A DNA stretch of 64,000 bases from Bicyclus anynana (GCF_947172395.1 NC_069095.1:8680001-8744000), one strand, 5' to 3'; positions 44,766 through 55,240 are shown, counted from the stretch's first letter. Notes: generated from the sequence alone by a model not told the origin. A program made the numbers and translations.

Positions 44766-46154
44766 CTTCAAATGAGGCCCATAGTTATTAGTTAGTAATG
44801 ATCTCTCTTATATTAGCAACGTTAATCGCTTTTTCCTCAACTACTACCTATGCTTAATACCTTGATTGTAATAAAACCTGACTGATGAGTTTTCAAACAT
44901 TATTTCTGTGAAAATTTACACCTAATAAAAGATCCAAGAGCATTTGCCGACCAAAAGTACAGTATCCCCTATCAACCGCATTAAAATTTTAAAGTTATAA
45001 TGATTGAAAATGCAAATACACTCTAATGACTTCATTAGCAGGCGATGGCCTCCAAACAGATGCAAATCTTCGGAAATCGGTTAGTTATCGTCGTCTGTGT
45101 GTGTATTTTATTATATTTAGTACTTTGACTTTTCAATTGTATGTGACATACGAGTAGAATAGTGTTTACACAATTATGTTTTCCATGGCTATATGTACAA
45201 ACAGTCTGTATATGGCTAATATATACAATGTATATTGTAGTGAATACCTAATATTATTATGCTGCCTTAAAGATCACACAAACAAACGAAAAAACAATCA
45301 GCAGAGCCTATATGTCTAAGTTTTTTTGACTAGGTAATTCTCGTAGGTTGTTTCTGCCCTGCATCCATAGCCGTAGTGCTAATTTCACGAAGAATACATC
45401 TTTATTTTGTAAATATTTTCAATTAGGAACGTTTTTTACAAAGCAAATAATACCACAATATTAATTAATTTCTGCGTTTGTGCATTATCCAAAAACGTCT
45501 CAAACACACGGAATCATCCGTCAATACCAATTTAAAGACGACATTCGGATCGATTCGAATACTCTGAATCAGAACAGTCTCTTTAGATCTTAAACAGTGC
45601 GGAAAGTACCATTCCATGCATCTTTTTTTATATTTAACCTTCTATACTCTAAAAAGAATATGACCATACTCGTATATGAATAGGTAACATCGCATTTCAA
45701 TTGTTCGTTTACACCTTTGACTTGAATGATACATGACGGTCAATTATCTGCATAATATTAATTACTAAAGACACAGACCGTGATTGAAAATTCATGTTTT
45801 AACGCAAACTGCTAAAATTATGGATCCAAAGAATTTGAGGCAAAACAATAAATACGTTTATGAAACAATAAAACATAAACGCGTACACATCACAAATAGC
45901 AATGACGGACTTTATGATTCACGACAATAAAAATTTAATAAGATATATTTATTTATATGATTTGTATCCTCTAAAATAACAGAAACTAAACTACAATATT
46001 GTGCTCCTTTTAATAGTACGAAATTAAAATATAATCCAGAACAAGACATAAATGTAATTGACAATATCAAAAGACCGATAAAGTTCATATTTTTACTACT
46101 ACAAGATGACTTAACAAGTAAATAGGAACATATTCTACAGAGTGCGATAGTGTT
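44766..46154. other. AT-rich stretch, nothing clear
   Basis: A possible trace of RTE tail (GCAGGCGATGGCCTCCAAAC, 45,040) is too short to call. Confidence 0.5.
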
Positions 46155-46370
46155 TAACCGACTTCAAAAAAAGGAGGAGGTTTTCACGCGAATTTTTTTT
46201 CAATGTTTGTTACCTCTTATCTTCGTCATTTCTTAACCAATTTAGAAAAATATTTTTTTGTTTGAAAGAGTATACTTCCACATTGGTTCCATTTAACTAT
46301 TATGATTAAATAGCAGATGAAAAAGCTTGGAAATCAAATGAATTACATGACTAGCTACTTATATATCTAT
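46155..46370 (+). repeat. Dispersed repeat fragment (AACCGACTTCAAAAAAAGGA…)
   Basis: AACCGACTTCAAAAAAAGGA followed by GGAGGTTTTCACGC is a phrase I know as very common in lepidopteran genomes. Its element class is not clear from this copy. Confidence 0.5.
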
Positions 46371-46388
46371 TGTTAAATGGTGATAAAC

Positions 46389-46563
46389 TAACAAAGAAAT
46401 AAACCTGGCTGAGTTTGTCGTAGGCTCTTCTCGGACTAAGGTGAGTTAGGATACCTCGAAATTTAAGTTTTCGACTAATTATTATCAACATCATCTAATA
46501 ATATTATTACCTGACGTTTCGAAAATGCTTGTAGCCTAATTGAAATAAATGAATTTTGACTTT
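46389..46563 (+). repeat. Non-LTR 3'-end-like fragment
   Basis: It carries AAACCTGGCTGAGTTTGTCG and AGGCTCTTCTCGGAC. The end is AATAAATGAATTTTGACTTT, a typical LINE terminus. It matches 9,645 and, reversed, 50,133. Confidence 0.6.
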
Positions 46564-47023
46564 GAGATTAATTCGTAGCGTATTTTCTCCGACTTGCAGA
46601 CGTAGTAAGCTCTAGTCTATTATTTGGCAGTCCATTAAGCTAAAGACCTGTTTACAATACATAAGCAAGTCATTTCGCGACCAAATGCGATTAACTTCTG
46701 ACATTCAAAACACGCTGAGCTATATTTTCCTTACATAAAACACCCACGCAACGTGCGTAGGCGTTCAGGGTATTTTTGCGTTATTATATTTAGTAGTAGT
46801 GATGTACATTCATTTACCAATCGCATTCATTCTGCGCTTGGGAAATATTATATTATAAAAATATACCGTGTCATAAAAGTGCTATACCGAAGGGTGCCAT
46901 GCAGCCATGGCGTCGATTTCAAGTTACGAAATTAAACTGACTTTTTATAAAGATCTAGTAGCTTCTATAATACCCATGGAACAAAATCTTTATAGTCTCC
47001 TTGATTGGTGAATCATTGTAGGT
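46564..47023. other. AT-rich stretch, nothing recognised
   Basis: No repeat or credible open frame. Confidence 0.5.
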
Positions 47024-47035
47024 AATGGTGTGAGA

Positions 47036-47364
47036 GTGAGAGAGAACCGTGACAGCCCAGTGGAAATGACCTCTGCCTCCGATTCCGGAGGGTGTGGGTC
47101 CGAATCCGGTCCAAGGCATGCATCGCCAACTTTTCAGTTGTGTGCATTCTAGGAAATTCAATATCACGTGTCTCAAACGGTGAAGGAAAAACATCATGAG
47201 GACACCTGCATACCGAAGAATTTTCTTAATTTTCTGCGTGTGTAAAGTCTGCCAATCCGCATTGGACCAGCGTGGTGGACTATTGGCTTAACCCCTCTCA
47301 TTCCGAGAGAAGACTCGAGCTCAGCAGTAAGCCGAACATGGGTTGATAATGATGATGAATGATA
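47036..47364 (+). mobile_element. SINE-B copy with perfect 12-bp target duplication
   Basis: AATGGTGTGAGA occurs at 47024-47035 and 47365-47376. Between them lies a full SINE-B: GAACCGTGACAGCCCAGTGG, B-box GGGTCCGAATCC, GCCAATCCGCATTGGACCAG and tail TTGATAATGATGATGAATGA. Long perfect flanks and few changes indicate a young insertion. Confidence 0.95.
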
Positions 47365-47376
47365 AATGGTGTGAGA

Positions 47377-47719
47377 ATAAATTATAAAATGCTAGATACT
47401 TTGTTAATATAAAATGTAGATAAATGGTATCCCCATACCGGATATAAAAAAATTAAATTGTTAAGTTTAGATGTATTGTTAAAATAATATAAACTTAACT
47501 AAACATCGTGCTAAGAACTATCACCGCTACAAGTTTCCCTTCACTACCGAATAGTTCTGTAGAGTTTCAGTGAGACAGTGCGAGGGCGGATAAGGCGTCA
47601 GACAATAACCTTGAAATCCATAGGTAGGTTTTATTTCAGAACGTTTTAGTAACTATCAAACTAACGTAGGTGTTGAGAGACTGTTCTGTATTCGGGTTAT
47701 TTAACTACTAGTTAGTAGA
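47377..47719. other. Unannotated stretch
   Basis: Nothing recognised. Confidence 0.5.
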
Positions 47720-48005
47720 CTAGCGGACGCCCGCGACTTCGTCCGCGTGGAAATCAATGTAAACTTTCAAACTCTATTTCACCATTAAGGGTTGAATTTA
47801 AAAAATTTTTGAATTACACTATATTTCGTTTTTTTTATGATTTATGAACAAATTTTTAAGACTGTAACTCTAATAAAAATGAAGGACTTTCCATACAAAC
47901 TTTCAACCCCTATATCACCCCCTTCTCATTTTATTTTCGCAATAATAATATTCTAGATGGCGCTGTCTTCCGTCATTCCACGCTAACGTTTGTTGTTACA
48001 AATGG
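47720..48005 (-). mobile_element. HEL-2-type element, long version
   Basis: The plus strand opens CTAGCGGACGCCCGCGACTT followed by CGTCCGCG, the reversed terminal hairpin. A longer AT-rich interior follows, with TCAACCCCTATATCACCCCC and GATGGCGCTGTCTTCC. The distal (5') limit is uncertain. Confidence 0.75.
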
Positions 48006-48070
48006 TTTAAGTGAAATCTCAAATTGCGGATAAATGTATAGAATTCGACCAGTTTTACTACAAGTAGAAA

Positions 48071-48117
48071 TATAGATAGATAAAGATAGATATAGAAATA
48101 GGTTTAGATATAGATAA
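48071..48117 (+). repeat. GATA-type microsatellite
   Basis: Imperfect ATAGATAGATAAAGATAGAT and TAGATATAGATA runs. Confidence 0.85.
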
Positions 48118-48308
48118 CATAACATTTAAAGTAAGGTAGGTAGGTACGCGGGAGAATCAATAGACCAGTTAGAGAGGAGTTTATATTTTAATATACTTAC
48201 ATGTATGAGTAGTCTATTATTTCGAAATAACGTGAAGGATAACTTATTCAGATACTACAATTAGGAGATCAATGACTACAATCAATCTGTTGGTCTTGTA
48301 ATAAAGTA

Positions 48309-48607
48309 TCCTACTAATATTATAAACGCGAAAGTGTGTATGGATGTTTGGATGTTTGTTTGGATGTTTGTTACTATTTAACGCCGCTACTACTGAAGCG
48401 ATTTGGCTGAAATTTGGAATGGGAATAGATTTTACTCTAGATTAACACAAAGACTTATTATCCCCAAAAAATCTATGGTTTCCCGAGATTTGCAAAAACT
48501 GATGATTTTGATGATATGAACGTTTGTTACTCTTTCACGCCTCGACTACTGAACCGAATTAGCTGAAATTTGGTGTTGTGATATATTATAGCCTGGATTA
48601 CACACAG
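48309..48607 (+). mobile_element. HEL-3 element, 3' truncated
   Basis: TCCTACTAATATTATAAACG at the start has an expanded TGGATGTTTG repeat inside. The core CGCCTCGACTACTGAACCGA is kept. It ends at CTGGATTACACAC without the usual TTTTTATCC block. Confidence 0.75.
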
Positions 48608-49185
48608 GACCGAAACCGACCGATCGAAACCATTGCTACCTTCCAAAGCCACCACGGTCCAAACTCCATAATAGGGTAGTTGACTTATATGTTTAATATA
48701 AATAATATTAATAAGAAAAAGTGTTACGCCTATAAGTCTTTTAGCCTAAAAATAGAGTAAGTAGACTTTATGGATCGCCAATAAAGTTGTATTAGGCAAT
48801 TCCGCCGCTCCCACGTGTATGAATGAATTGCGTACACTTGACGTATTTACGTAATCTATTTTTCGTATTTTTCCACAAACAACAGAATAATAACTGTGTG
48901 GTAATAAATAACATTATATGGTTAAGAATTAAATAATGAAGAAAATCTCCAATTATCTTTAATAAATCAATCATCCCATTATTCCCATTGGTTATTGTGC
49001 TTGGATAGTTCGGAGTTCGCCAAGGATAATGTGGTCCGAGATTCAAGTATAATTAAAGTTTTCCTACATCTCAGACTTTTTCCCGCGGTTGAAGTCTTGG
49101 GCGTATGTATGAATATAATTTAAAATATTATTAGTTTATATTATATTATTAGTTAGTATGGTAGAGAGTTCGTGCAGTATTTTAT
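48608..49185. other. Unannotated stretch
   Basis: An 84-codon minus-strand open frame (48,792-49,046) is leucine- and isoleucine-rich with no known motif. It is not called. Confidence 0.45.
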
Positions 49186-49608
49186 TACCATCATCATTAT
49201 CAACCCATATTCTGGCCCAATGCTGGCAAAGATTAGTAGACTTTTTTTTTCTTTTTTTTTATTCTCGACAAGTTAGCCCTTGACTACAATCTCACCTGAT
49301 GGTAAGTGATGATGCAGTCTAAGATGGAAGCGGGCTAACTTGTTAGGAGGAGGATGAAAATCCACACTCCTTTCGGTTTCTACACGACATCGTACCGGAA
49401 CGCTAAATCGCTTGGCGGTACGTCTTTACCGGTGGTGACTAGCCACGGCCGAAGCCTCCCACCAGCCAAAAACTTCACATACTCAGAAAATTAAGAAAAT
49501 TCTCAGGTATGCAGTATTCAATGTTTGAGACACGTGATATTTAATTTCTTAAAATACACATAACTGAAAAGGTGGAGAGGCAGAAGTCGTATCCACTGGG
49601 CTATAAGG
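49186..49608 (-). mobile_element. SINE-B copy interrupted by a SINE-A
   Basis: The tail half is at 49,186-49,239 (ATCATCATTATCAACCCATA; CCCAATGCTGGCAAAGATTA), with an internal deletion. The head half resumes at 49,471 (ACTTCACATACTCAGAAAAT) and runs to GTGGAGAGGCAGAAGTCGTA and GCCCTTATAGCCCAGTGG (minus) near 49,608. Confidence 0.85.
49240..49470 (-). mobile_element. SINE-A copy inserted in SINE-B, head truncated
   Basis: Poly-T (its reversed poly-A tail) is followed by the tail and body of SINE-A on the minus strand, through CTAACTTGTTAGGAGGAGGA (plus) to GGCCGAAGCCTCCCACCAGC. The tRNA-like head is missing, a 5' truncation typical of target-primed reverse transcription. Flanks GACTT and AACTT may be a short target duplication. 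Confidence 0.9.
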
Positions 49609-49609
49609 G

Positions 49610-50132
49610 CGTATTTTATAATACTACAATTTGTAAAATAAAATTAAGACAAAAATTATCCACAACTTGTGTTATGGAAAAGAAAAAAAACAGAAGTGGT
49701 CAAGGCAATAATTTTATTTGTCCACGCCATGGTCTTCGTAAGATATAGAGTGGGCAATTTATTAAAAGGGAAAGAATTCATCAGATAAACAGGAGCCCTT
49801 ATTTATGTACTTATTGTTGGTTCTCTTTTGCGAGATTTATTGCTTATATGATGATTGTATCTAGGTAATTTGAAAGAATTCTCTTGCTTTGGGTGGACTT
49901 TTGTATTCAATATTCTCTTGGGTATATACTTATTACTTATGTATCATTTATATTTTTTCTTCTAGGGTTTTCTTTATACTTAAAAACAGCTTTCTTTATT
50001 GGATGGTTTTATAAAAATAAAATTTTAATTTTCGTATTCCTGTTATCTTTTATTTAATCTCCCCTCTGATATGGATATTGTTTAATAGAATGTGATGAGG
50101 TTTTGAAAAGTCAGGTAATGTTGTTTGCTAAT
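49610..50132. other. AT-rich stretch, nothing recognised
   Basis: No repeat or credible open frame. Confidence 0.5.
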
Positions 50133-50182
50133 GAAGAGCGAGAAGAGCCACAACAAACTTAACCAGGGTTTATTTACAATAA
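50133..50182 (-). repeat. Non-LTR 3'-end-like fragment
   Basis: On minus: ATAAACCCTGGTTAAGTTTG followed by TTGTGGCTCTTCTCG, the third copy of the element end at 9,645 and 46,389. Confidence 0.55.
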
Positions 50183-50629
50183 TATTATAAACTAAGTCAT
50201 AAATAATGCATTTAATATCCCAGTTCAAAACAAAAAAGCTAAAATAAAAAAAAGATAAAAAAGCTTTTTTATCATTTGTATAATCATCAAAACGGTAATA
50301 CTGCTTTTCTATAAGTTTGCGAAAACCATTTAATACAAGTATTTCATGAAATTAACGATGAACATAAACAATCTAAAACCTCGAAGAGAGACGCTTTGAG
50401 GTGTAAAATCACTCCTTATGATTGAATGTCTCTGAAAGAACCAACGAGAAAGTAATACTAGTTCAAAATACACGTAAATATTAGAAGTAGATAAAAAACT
50501 TCCTTCAAACCACTGTCTCTTCCTCATTCAACGTTGAAACATCGTTGTCAAACCATCACCGGAACTCTGTGCAAAAAATGAATAATAACTGTGGTATTGT
50601 CACATAACTGTCACCGTTAGTGCTTCGCA
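50183..50629. other. Unannotated stretch
   Basis: Minus-strand open frame 50,330-50,527 has no recognised motif. Confidence 0.45.
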
Positions 50630-50800
50630 AACTGCCGCTTAGTGACGCTAAAGAGATTTGCACGTCGCGCCGCTCGCCGCGAGCTCCCTCGGCCCGCTTT
50701 GTTGTCAAGACATCCTCTCCAGGGGATTAGTGACGACGTCATTATAGCACGTTTACTTTGTATCGTCAAGATATCCCTTTCAAGTCACACGATAACAACG
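50630..50800. promoter_or_regulatory. CpG-rich islet
   Basis: CGTCGCGCCGCTCGCCGCGA and a CRE-like GACGACGTCATTA stand out from the AT-rich surroundings. A 96-codon plus-strand open frame covers it, but its first codon is GTG and its composition changes abruptly, so coding is not supported. Promoter or enhancer is a possible reading. Confidence 0.3.
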
Positions 50801-51299
50801 ACGACCATAACGCCAATTGATTCTGAATTCAAAAACAATCTAGGTACCTTCAAAATTATCCACTTGAACTTTATTGAAAAATATGCATTCAAAACAAGAA
50901 ACTACCATCTAAATTGGATCAGTAGTTATTAAAAAAACATCGGCTTATCATATGTGTACCTCAATAATACTTAGTACTAATTTGTAGGTACGTACGTTTT
51001 TTTAAAGCCATTTAAAAACACCAATCGCAAGAGATTAAATAAGAGACCTCAGAGCAACAGATTATTTTACATAAATTTAAGCTTCTAACCCAAACACTTC
51101 TATAAAAAGATATCACACGACCGCAAGATACCTATTAGCGTCTTTAAACATTACCAATATTGAAATGTATGTCTAAAGGTTCTTTAGCCTTGTCTGTCGT
51201 CATTTGTCGAATAGACTTTTCTAGGATTACGTTCGATTGTGATGAATATACATATTCCTAGAATACAGATTTATTTGTTGCATTATGTTACGCTAGTAT
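50801..51299. other. AT-rich stretch, nothing recognised
   Basis: No repeat or credible open frame. Confidence 0.5.
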
Positions 51300-51437
51300 C
51301 AGTGACGTGCACTTCATAGATGCATAAATGCACAGCCTATCCTGAGCCCTCGCTAAGAACCAGTTTTGAAGGAGGCATTTTCTATTCTGTACAACTTGTA
51401 CTGCTTATCCTAGTTGAAAACCTTGTGAACGCCATTG
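51300..51437. mobile_element. Short hAT-type MITE with 8-bp target duplication
   Basis: Terminal inverted repeats are CAGTGACGTGCAC (left) and CAATGGCGTTCAC (right, reversed), differing at three positions. GCTAGTAT precedes it and GTTAGTAT follows it, an 8-bp target duplication with one change. At 138 bp it has no coding. Confidence 0.8.
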
Positions 51438-52071
51438 GTTAGTATAATTTAATTTATAACATTTAAAATGTAGTTATTTTAATCAACAATAGATTGTTAC
51501 GATATAGTGTAAACTGGCTACAGTTTTATGCGCCTAAAGCGCGAAATATCGCACCGGGCTTAAAAGGAAAAAAAGCTTTGACGAAAAGGGTTTTGCGTGC
51601 AAAATTAAAAGCAGGGTGGTCAGTTGTAAGTCTTCGAATTGGTAGATGAGTCACGTGCGGGCGGCTCACCTATATTTTTAAATTTAGAATCTGAGTCGGG
51701 CACGTGCGATTGACTTTATAGTTTAGGATCCCACGAATGAAGGCTGGACTTTCGACATTTTATAAAGCTGAATGTTTGTCATCTCATGCTCCTCGTTCCA
51801 TAGATACTCAATACTCCTATTTGCCTACCGTAATATATTATGCGTATCGCCCATAAGCCACCCTGCTCCAAGCTGCGGCATCCTGCTCCAACCCCACCCA
51901 ATAAGCTAGGTCCATGGTAGGTTTGGAGGTTTCAAAATTTCAGACTTGTATGTGATTTTCCATCTACTTTACTATCTACTTATCTAGCTGTTGCCTTCAT
52001 GGCAAGTCTCATTTATTTAGAAACGCATGAATATTTAAAAGTTTAAACATATACTATGTTCCAGTTCCCCA
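51438..52071. other. Unannotated stretch
   Basis: Two CACGTGCG words (51,652 and 51,704) with TGAGTCACGTG may be regulatory. A TATAAAGCTGAATGTTTGTC phrase at 51,762 may start another repeat. Neither could be confirmed. Confidence 0.4.
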
Positions 52072-52226
52072 GACCCAATGGTCCGGTCAGTTTTGCAGAG
52101 AGAAATCTTGGCTATGACATTCAAGACGCCATTGTTGCTTTTTGGATAGTAGGTACTAAACGTTGTTATAATTATATATAGTAATTATATATTTCCATTA
52201 AATTGCAAATAGTAATTATATCTATA

Positions 52227-52382
52227 TCTATACTAATATTATAAAGAGGTAAAGTTTGTAAGTTTGTAAGTTTGTCACATTTTTTAAATGGGGTAATCTT
52301 CGGAACTACTGGTCCGATTTTAAAAATTCTTTCACCAGTAGAATGCTACATTATCGGGGAGTGCTATAGGCTATATTTTATA
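52227..52382 (+). mobile_element. HEL-1 element, 3' truncated
   Basis: TCTATACTAATATTATAAAG starts it. It has a GTTTGTAAGTTTGTAAG run and AACTACTGGTCCGATTTTAA, and ends near GCTATAGGCTATATTTTATA. The 3' hairpin is missing. Confidence 0.8.
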
Positions 52383-52795
52383 TTGGTATCATATATATTA
52401 GCCGAGTTATCACAGATTTTGTCATACAGGTCGGACTGAAAATCCTCTTAAACAGACTTATTCGCATGCGCTGCCTTAACTATTGTGTAAAATTGAAATT
52501 AATGTATGGAGGCTTTATGTATCTTTATAAGTTCTACAAAAAAGTCCGTGACACTATATATCTATCTTCTATATATTAGCAGATATAGTACCTTTTGTGT
52601 TTTAAAAATTATTAATTTTATATACTTAGGTTTACGTCATTATTTATACAACTAAACTTTAATCCTTATTAAAATAAATTATTTAATAATCACAAGGATA
52701 TTATGGAGATAAGATTTGTCCTTTACAGTATGTTAATTACTCAAATAGTTTCGGAGATAATACAAAATTTCTAAAAGACGCAGAAATTCCGATAT

Positions 52796-52983
52796 ATGAC
52801 GCCCGGCGCTTTCATTTACGTAGTTCGCGTTCCCGTATGAATATGGGGATCAAACATAGCCTATGACTCTCGCAAATAACGTAGCTTTCTATTGGTAAAA
52901 CAATTTTCCAAATCGGTCCAGTAGATCCAGAGATTACCTCCTACAACCACACGAACTTTACCTCTTTATATTATTAGCATAGA
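52796..52983 (-). mobile_element. HEL-1 element, minus strand
   Basis: ATGACGCCCGGCGCTTTCAT opens the reversed 3' end. ACATAGCCTATGACTCTCGC and AGATTACCTCCTACAACCAC follow, and the reversed 5' end is TTTATATTATTAGCATAGA. Confidence 0.8.
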
Positions 52984-52984
52984 A

Positions 52985-53358
52985 GTCTCTATTTCTCTTG
53001 GTCATACCACCACTCTCGAAGGACTGGACCGATTTTGCTAAGGGTAGGAGTAAGATAGAGAAGCTACAGGGTAGGGTAGGGTATGGGTAGGGAAGCGTAG
53101 GGGTAGTGTAGGGGTAGGGTAGGTTTAGGGCCGGGTTTAGGGTAGTGGTAGGGTAGAGGTACGGGTAGGATAGGGAAGTGGTAGGGTAGGGGTAGGATAG
53201 GCGTGAGAAAGGGATAGGGTACGGGGGGGTATAGGGGTAGATGTAGGGGTTGGGTAGGGTAGGGTTGGGGTAGTGGTAGGGTAGGGGTAGGGTAGGGTAG
53301 GGGTAGTAGTAAAGTTGACATCGAAATTTACGCGGACGAAGTCGCGGGCGTCCGCTAG
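52985..53358 (+). mobile_element. HEL-2 element carrying a GGGTA minisatellite
   Basis: AAGGACTGGACCGATTTTGC begins the recognised core. The terminal hairpin and end GCGGACGAAGTCGCGGGCG then TCCGCTAG close it, followed by T. The interior between them is expanded by the minisatellite. Confidence 0.8.
53067..53310 (+). repeat. (GGGTA)n-type minisatellite
   Basis: An irregular run of GGGTA, GGGGTA and GGTAGTG units about 245 bp long. It is not the insect telomere repeat TTAGG. It leaves the minus strand free of stops, producing overlapping proline-tyrosine open frames (PYPTLPLPYHYPNP) that are not genes. The seed GGTAGGATAAAGATACGG is visible in the unexpanded relative at 25,650. Confidence 0.9.
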
Positions 53359-54133
53359 TATAGTATATAATTACTATTTGCAATTTAATGGAACTGTGAC
53401 AAGATTAAAATGTAATTAGAAAACAAATCAATCAAAGTAATAAGTAATCCAATCAATCAAAGAAATTACTAATCAAATCAGTCAAAGCAATCAAATGCAA
53501 AATAAAAGCACATACGCGTAATATAGCAAAATAAAAATGATTTGTTATTAAACTAACAAAATCTAGCGTCGAGACACAGATAATTTGTTTCCCCTACTCA
53601 TTTCCTGGTTTCTGTAAGCAAACCCATATTTCAAGTTAACAACGTTTAGTACCTACTATCCAAAAAGCAACAATGGCGTCTTGAATATCATAGCCAAGGT
53701 TTCTCTCTGCAAAACTGACCGGACCATTGGGTCAGACAAAGAATTTACCTTTCATCAATTTTTGGCGGTATTACGCCTAAAACATATTCAATGGGCAAAA
53801 TATGCATTTTGGTTAAAAAAGAAAAGGGGAAATTTTAGAAGGTGTTGTAAGGCGATATACTCTACATAAGCATTTCTTTAGATGTTCACATAAAAACAAA
53901 CCTAAATTCATATAAGTTACCTGCCATTTTACTCATTATTGACAGCCGATTGACGTCCACTATAATAATTATAGAACAGCAGTAAAATGGCAAGAAGCCT
54001 ATGTCCATATACTTAATTATTACATATTCATGAACTTTGACATATACCACACCAAAAATATAAATTAATTGAAAGCAATAATTATGCTATTACACAATTT
54101 TGCTTTATAGCGTAGTATACAGTAGCGTAGAGC

Positions 54134-54445
54134 CTCAGACCAATTACAGAAGGACCTGTATCGCACTCATAGTCACGAACAAAATTGTCTGTCATTTTCT
54201 GAAGAAAACGAGCTTAGATTTGGTATATATCTTATACTAAACTAGAAGATTTTGCCCGTTTTTTACACAATTCAATTACACAAAAAGGTATTTTTACGGA
54301 GCTCTTTAATCGACGAACACGATTACAACTATTTAACATCGATACTATAGAGACAGTTTCTATAATCGCATTAGATCGTTGATCATATACTTTGACAGAA
54401 AAGTAACGTCTAGCGAGGCAGGTCCTATACAATAATTGGTCTGAG
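54134..54445. repeat. Weak MITE-like inverted repeat
   Basis: CTCAGACCAATTA (54134-54146) and TAATTGGTCTGAG (54433-54445) are a perfect 13-bp inverted pair, with AGGACCTG and CAGGTCCT just inside. The interior has no further pairing, and no target duplication was found. Confidence 0.5.
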
Positions 54446-54461
54446 CGTAGAGCGTATTGTA

Positions 54462-55002
54462 CATATATTTTCTGTGGTAGAGTTATGTAAAACGCATAGA
54501 AAAATGAGTGAACACACAATGTCTACTCTTAAGCGCTTACCTTTATGAACCCAAACTTCCAATCTTTGACCATTCTCGTTTACCTAAACTCGTATAGCAT
54601 CTATTGCATTATGAATAAGGGTTAAAATATACTAATAATGATCATAGCCCACCGTACGAGCATCCGAGCGGACAGTAGAACAAACTATTGCCTTGTTTGT
54701 CTTTACAATTTCACATTCTCAGAAGACATTATTCGGCAGGTAGTACTTTTTTATCCAACGCCGCCACGGCCAGGGCCGAGGGAAGGTGAGAAGTAATGAT
54801 AAATAGGTAATGGATCTTGAAAATTCGTTTATTCTCTTTTTTGACCGACAACCGAAAAAGATGAAGGTATCTATAGTTTGTCTACTTTTGGATGTATGTT
54901 TGGCTTAGGATAAAGTGGTAACTGGTAAGGTATTCGCGTTTGACAGTTGGCAGACGGCGCGTTGATGTGCAAAGCTGAAGGAATGTTTATTAATCTTGAC
55001 GT
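54462..55002. other. Unannotated stretch
   Basis: Nothing recognised apart from a GC-rich phrase, CGCCGCCACGGCCAGGGCCG, at 54,760. Confidence 0.5.
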
Positions 55003-55240
55003 AGTTAGCCCTTGACTACAAACACTTCTTCTTCTTCTTAAGGTGCCTCTCCGACTAGCGAAGGACAGGTTCTTAAACTCGTCTCTATCCTTCACGAGGC
55101 GAAATAATTGTGCGGCGCTCTCGATCCCGGTCCACTACTACCGGACTACAATCACACCTAATGGTAAGTGATATGCAATCTAAGATGGAAGCTTTAACTC
55201 GTTAGTACTAACTAGCCACGACCTAAGCCTCCCACCAGCC
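55003..55240 (-). mobile_element. SINE-A fragment split by a 122-bp insertion
   Basis: Plus strand GTAGTTAGCCCTTGACTACA (to 55,021) and GACTACAATCACACCTAATG (from 55,144) are adjacent in an intact SINE-A. The distal part ends TAAGCCTCCCACCAGCC; the head is lost and the middle shortened. Confidence 0.85.
55022..55143 (+). mobile_element. 122-bp insertion with 8-bp target duplication
   Basis: GACTACAA is duplicated at 55014-55021 and 55144-55151. The insert begins with a CTTCTTCTTCTTC run, then AAGGTGCCTCTCCGACTAGC and GAAGGACAGG, and ends CTCGATCCCGGTCCACTACT. The CTT run may be a reversed (AAG)n tail of a short retroposon. I do not know the family. Confidence 0.8.

Larger units (their letters stand above)
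52072..53733. mobile_element. 1.66-kb structure with long inverted arms, filled with Helitrons
   Basis: Outer arms 52072-52168 and 53637-53733 are 97-bp inverted repeats with two mismatches (GACCCAATGGTCCGGTCAGT at the ends). Inner arms 52193-52221 and 53365-53393 are a perfect 29-bp inverted repeat (TTCCATTAAATTGCAAATAG). The left arms are 24 bp apart and the right arms 243 bp apart, so the right side gained or the left side lost about 220 bp. No target duplication is visible at the outer ends. It could be a long-TIR DNA transposon that received Helitrons, or an inverted duplication. Confidence 0.85.

Noticed and set aside
45030..45085. RTE tail remnant near GCAGGCGATGGCCTCC
   Set aside because: Match too short and without the usual neighbouring phrases.
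50642..50932. 96-codon plus-strand open frame over the CpG islet
   Set aside because: It begins at a GTG, not an ATG, and composition shifts abruptly from GC-rich to AT-rich within the frame.
53067..53310. Interstitial telomere repeat
   Set aside because: Insect telomeres use TTAGG. This array is GGGTA/GGGGTA with irregular units and grew inside a Helitron.
52958..53383. Proline/tyrosine-rich open frames on the minus strand (141 and 85 codons)
   Set aside because: They are the minus-strand reading of the GGGTA minisatellite inside a Helitron. The repeat has no stop codons in two frames, so openness is not evidence of coding.
53937..54008. RTE tail remnant (GACAGCCGATTGACGTCCAC … CTATGTCC)
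   Set aside because: Only two short phrases match, separated by unrelated AT-rich sequence. Below the level I can support.
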